This document shows, piece after piece, positions 4,925 to 5,209 of a stretch of 5,209 nt of DNA. The position numbers and the translations under genes are program-made. Numbering within the stretch: position 1 is the first letter of the stretch; every line of letters begins with the position of its first letter. The notes under the pieces are model-generated. The model had not been told where the DNA came from. It searched no databases and was given only the letters and a program-made list of their open reading frames with translations. This stretch comes from DATKGN01 sp964385705 (GTDB taxonomy: Bacteria; Patescibacteriota; Microgenomatia; UBA10105; UBA927): the NCBI GenBank assembly GCA_964385705.1, contig CAYLQG010000094.1:1-5209 (forward strand), written 5' to 3'.

Positions 4925-5209
4925 TTAAAATAAATGGGCATTAACGATCCGTGTGCCAACGCTCGGAGAATTCGTCAACACTGATTGTACACGAGAAATC
5001 CCCTTCAGTGCATCAGCAACGCGTTTCTCGCTTTTTCCCTCACAAATCAAATGGACGTTAGGACCCGCGTCTATAGTAAAGTAGACTGGAATTCCCTTCT
5101 TTCGCCAGGCGATAACCGATTCAATCAACAAAAATGTCGTTTCGTTCCAATAAAAAACAGGAGGCTCCTCTGTCATCGAAACTGCATGCATACTCATACA
5201 GTCTTCCTC
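4925..5209 (-). CDS. mvaD: Mevalonate diphosphate decarboxylase, C-terminal part, cut by the right edge
   Basis: The reading frame is open through the right edge, so the internal ATG at 5197 is not the start. The visible 94 residues read EEDCMSMHAV at the edge, then TEEPPVFYW (13-21), a helix ending VIAWRKKGIPV, and YFTIDAGPNVHLICEG (43-58), followed by a C-terminal segment ending NAHLF. MHAV, PPxFYW and TIDAGPN are hallmarks of the C-terminal half of mevalonate diphosphate decarboxylase, a GHMP-superfamily enzyme that makes isopentenyl diphosphate; D47 of the fragment (5069-5071) matches the catalytic Asp. About two thirds of a normal enzyme of about 320-330 residues lies outside the window. 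Related decarboxylases acting on mevalonate 5-phosphate, or mevalonate 3-kinases, share this half and cannot be fully excluded. It precedes uppS by six bases. Confidence 0.85.
   Translation of the reverse strand, partial: EEDCMSMHAVSMTEEPPVFYWNETTFLLIESVIAWRKKGIPVYFTIDAGPNVHLICEGKSEKRVADALKGISRVQSVLTNSPSVGTRIVNAHLF

Noticed and set aside
1..5209. CRISPR arrays, tRNA or rRNA genes, insertion sequences, long direct or inverted repeats
   Set aside because: None was seen by eye on either strand. The window is almost fully coding, with no intergenic stretch above about 60 bases.

Overview
The window looks like a chromosomal segment of a Patescibacteria (Candidate Phyla Radiation) bacterium, most likely of the Parcubacteria type. 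This rests on gene content only: two short T4SS-pilin-like two-helix proteins of a kind common in these genomes, a secreted coiled-coil/SpoIID protein, a membrane PH-domain protein followed by a tiny two-helix protein, a divergent PP2C-like protein, and a mevalonate-pathway gene next to uppS. Genes are tightly packed, and every visible start codon lacks a clear Shine-Dalgarno sequence. TGA acts as a stop at the PH-domain gene, where it overlaps the next ATG, so there is no sign of the UGA-Gly code seen in some CPR lineages.

Layout. (1) Bases 1-3166, minus strand: a four-gene run read from right to left. It holds a secreted SpoIID/LytB-type peptidoglycan enzyme with a CwlO/PcsB-like coiled coil (1373-3166), a two-helix membrane protein with a bacterial PH domain (695-1351), a 73-residue two-helix membrane protein that overlaps it by four bases (477-698), and a PP2C-like protein that runs off the left edge (1-453). 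(2) Bases 3167-3225: a 59-bp divergent intergenic region with promoter-like elements facing both ways. (3) Bases 3226-4214, plus strand: two tandem pilin-like proteins sharing a TSAG[N/D]PxQLxxG core, the first with a cysteine-rich ectodomain. (4) Bases 4217-5209, minus strand: uppS (4217-4918) and, cut by the right edge, the C-terminal part of a mevalonate diphosphate decarboxylase (4925-5209). The last pilin gene and uppS converge with only two bases between their stop codons.

Functional reading. Most of the window concerns the cell envelope: a wall-remodelling enzyme, pilin-like membrane proteins that may form part of a secretion or DNA-uptake machine, membrane proteins of unknown role, and the isoprenoid route to the lipid carrier for wall synthesis (mevalonate branch to IPP, then undecaprenyl diphosphate).

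The most interesting structure is regulatory. Three genes carry a -10-like hexamer ending exactly six bases before the start codon, and one of these also has a near-consensus -35 at 17-bp spacing. This predicts leaderless mRNAs. No wholly new biological system is evident. The best leads are the leaderless-promoter pattern, the cysteine-rich pilin-like protein divergent from a wall hydrolase, and the apparently metal-site-deficient PP2C-like protein.
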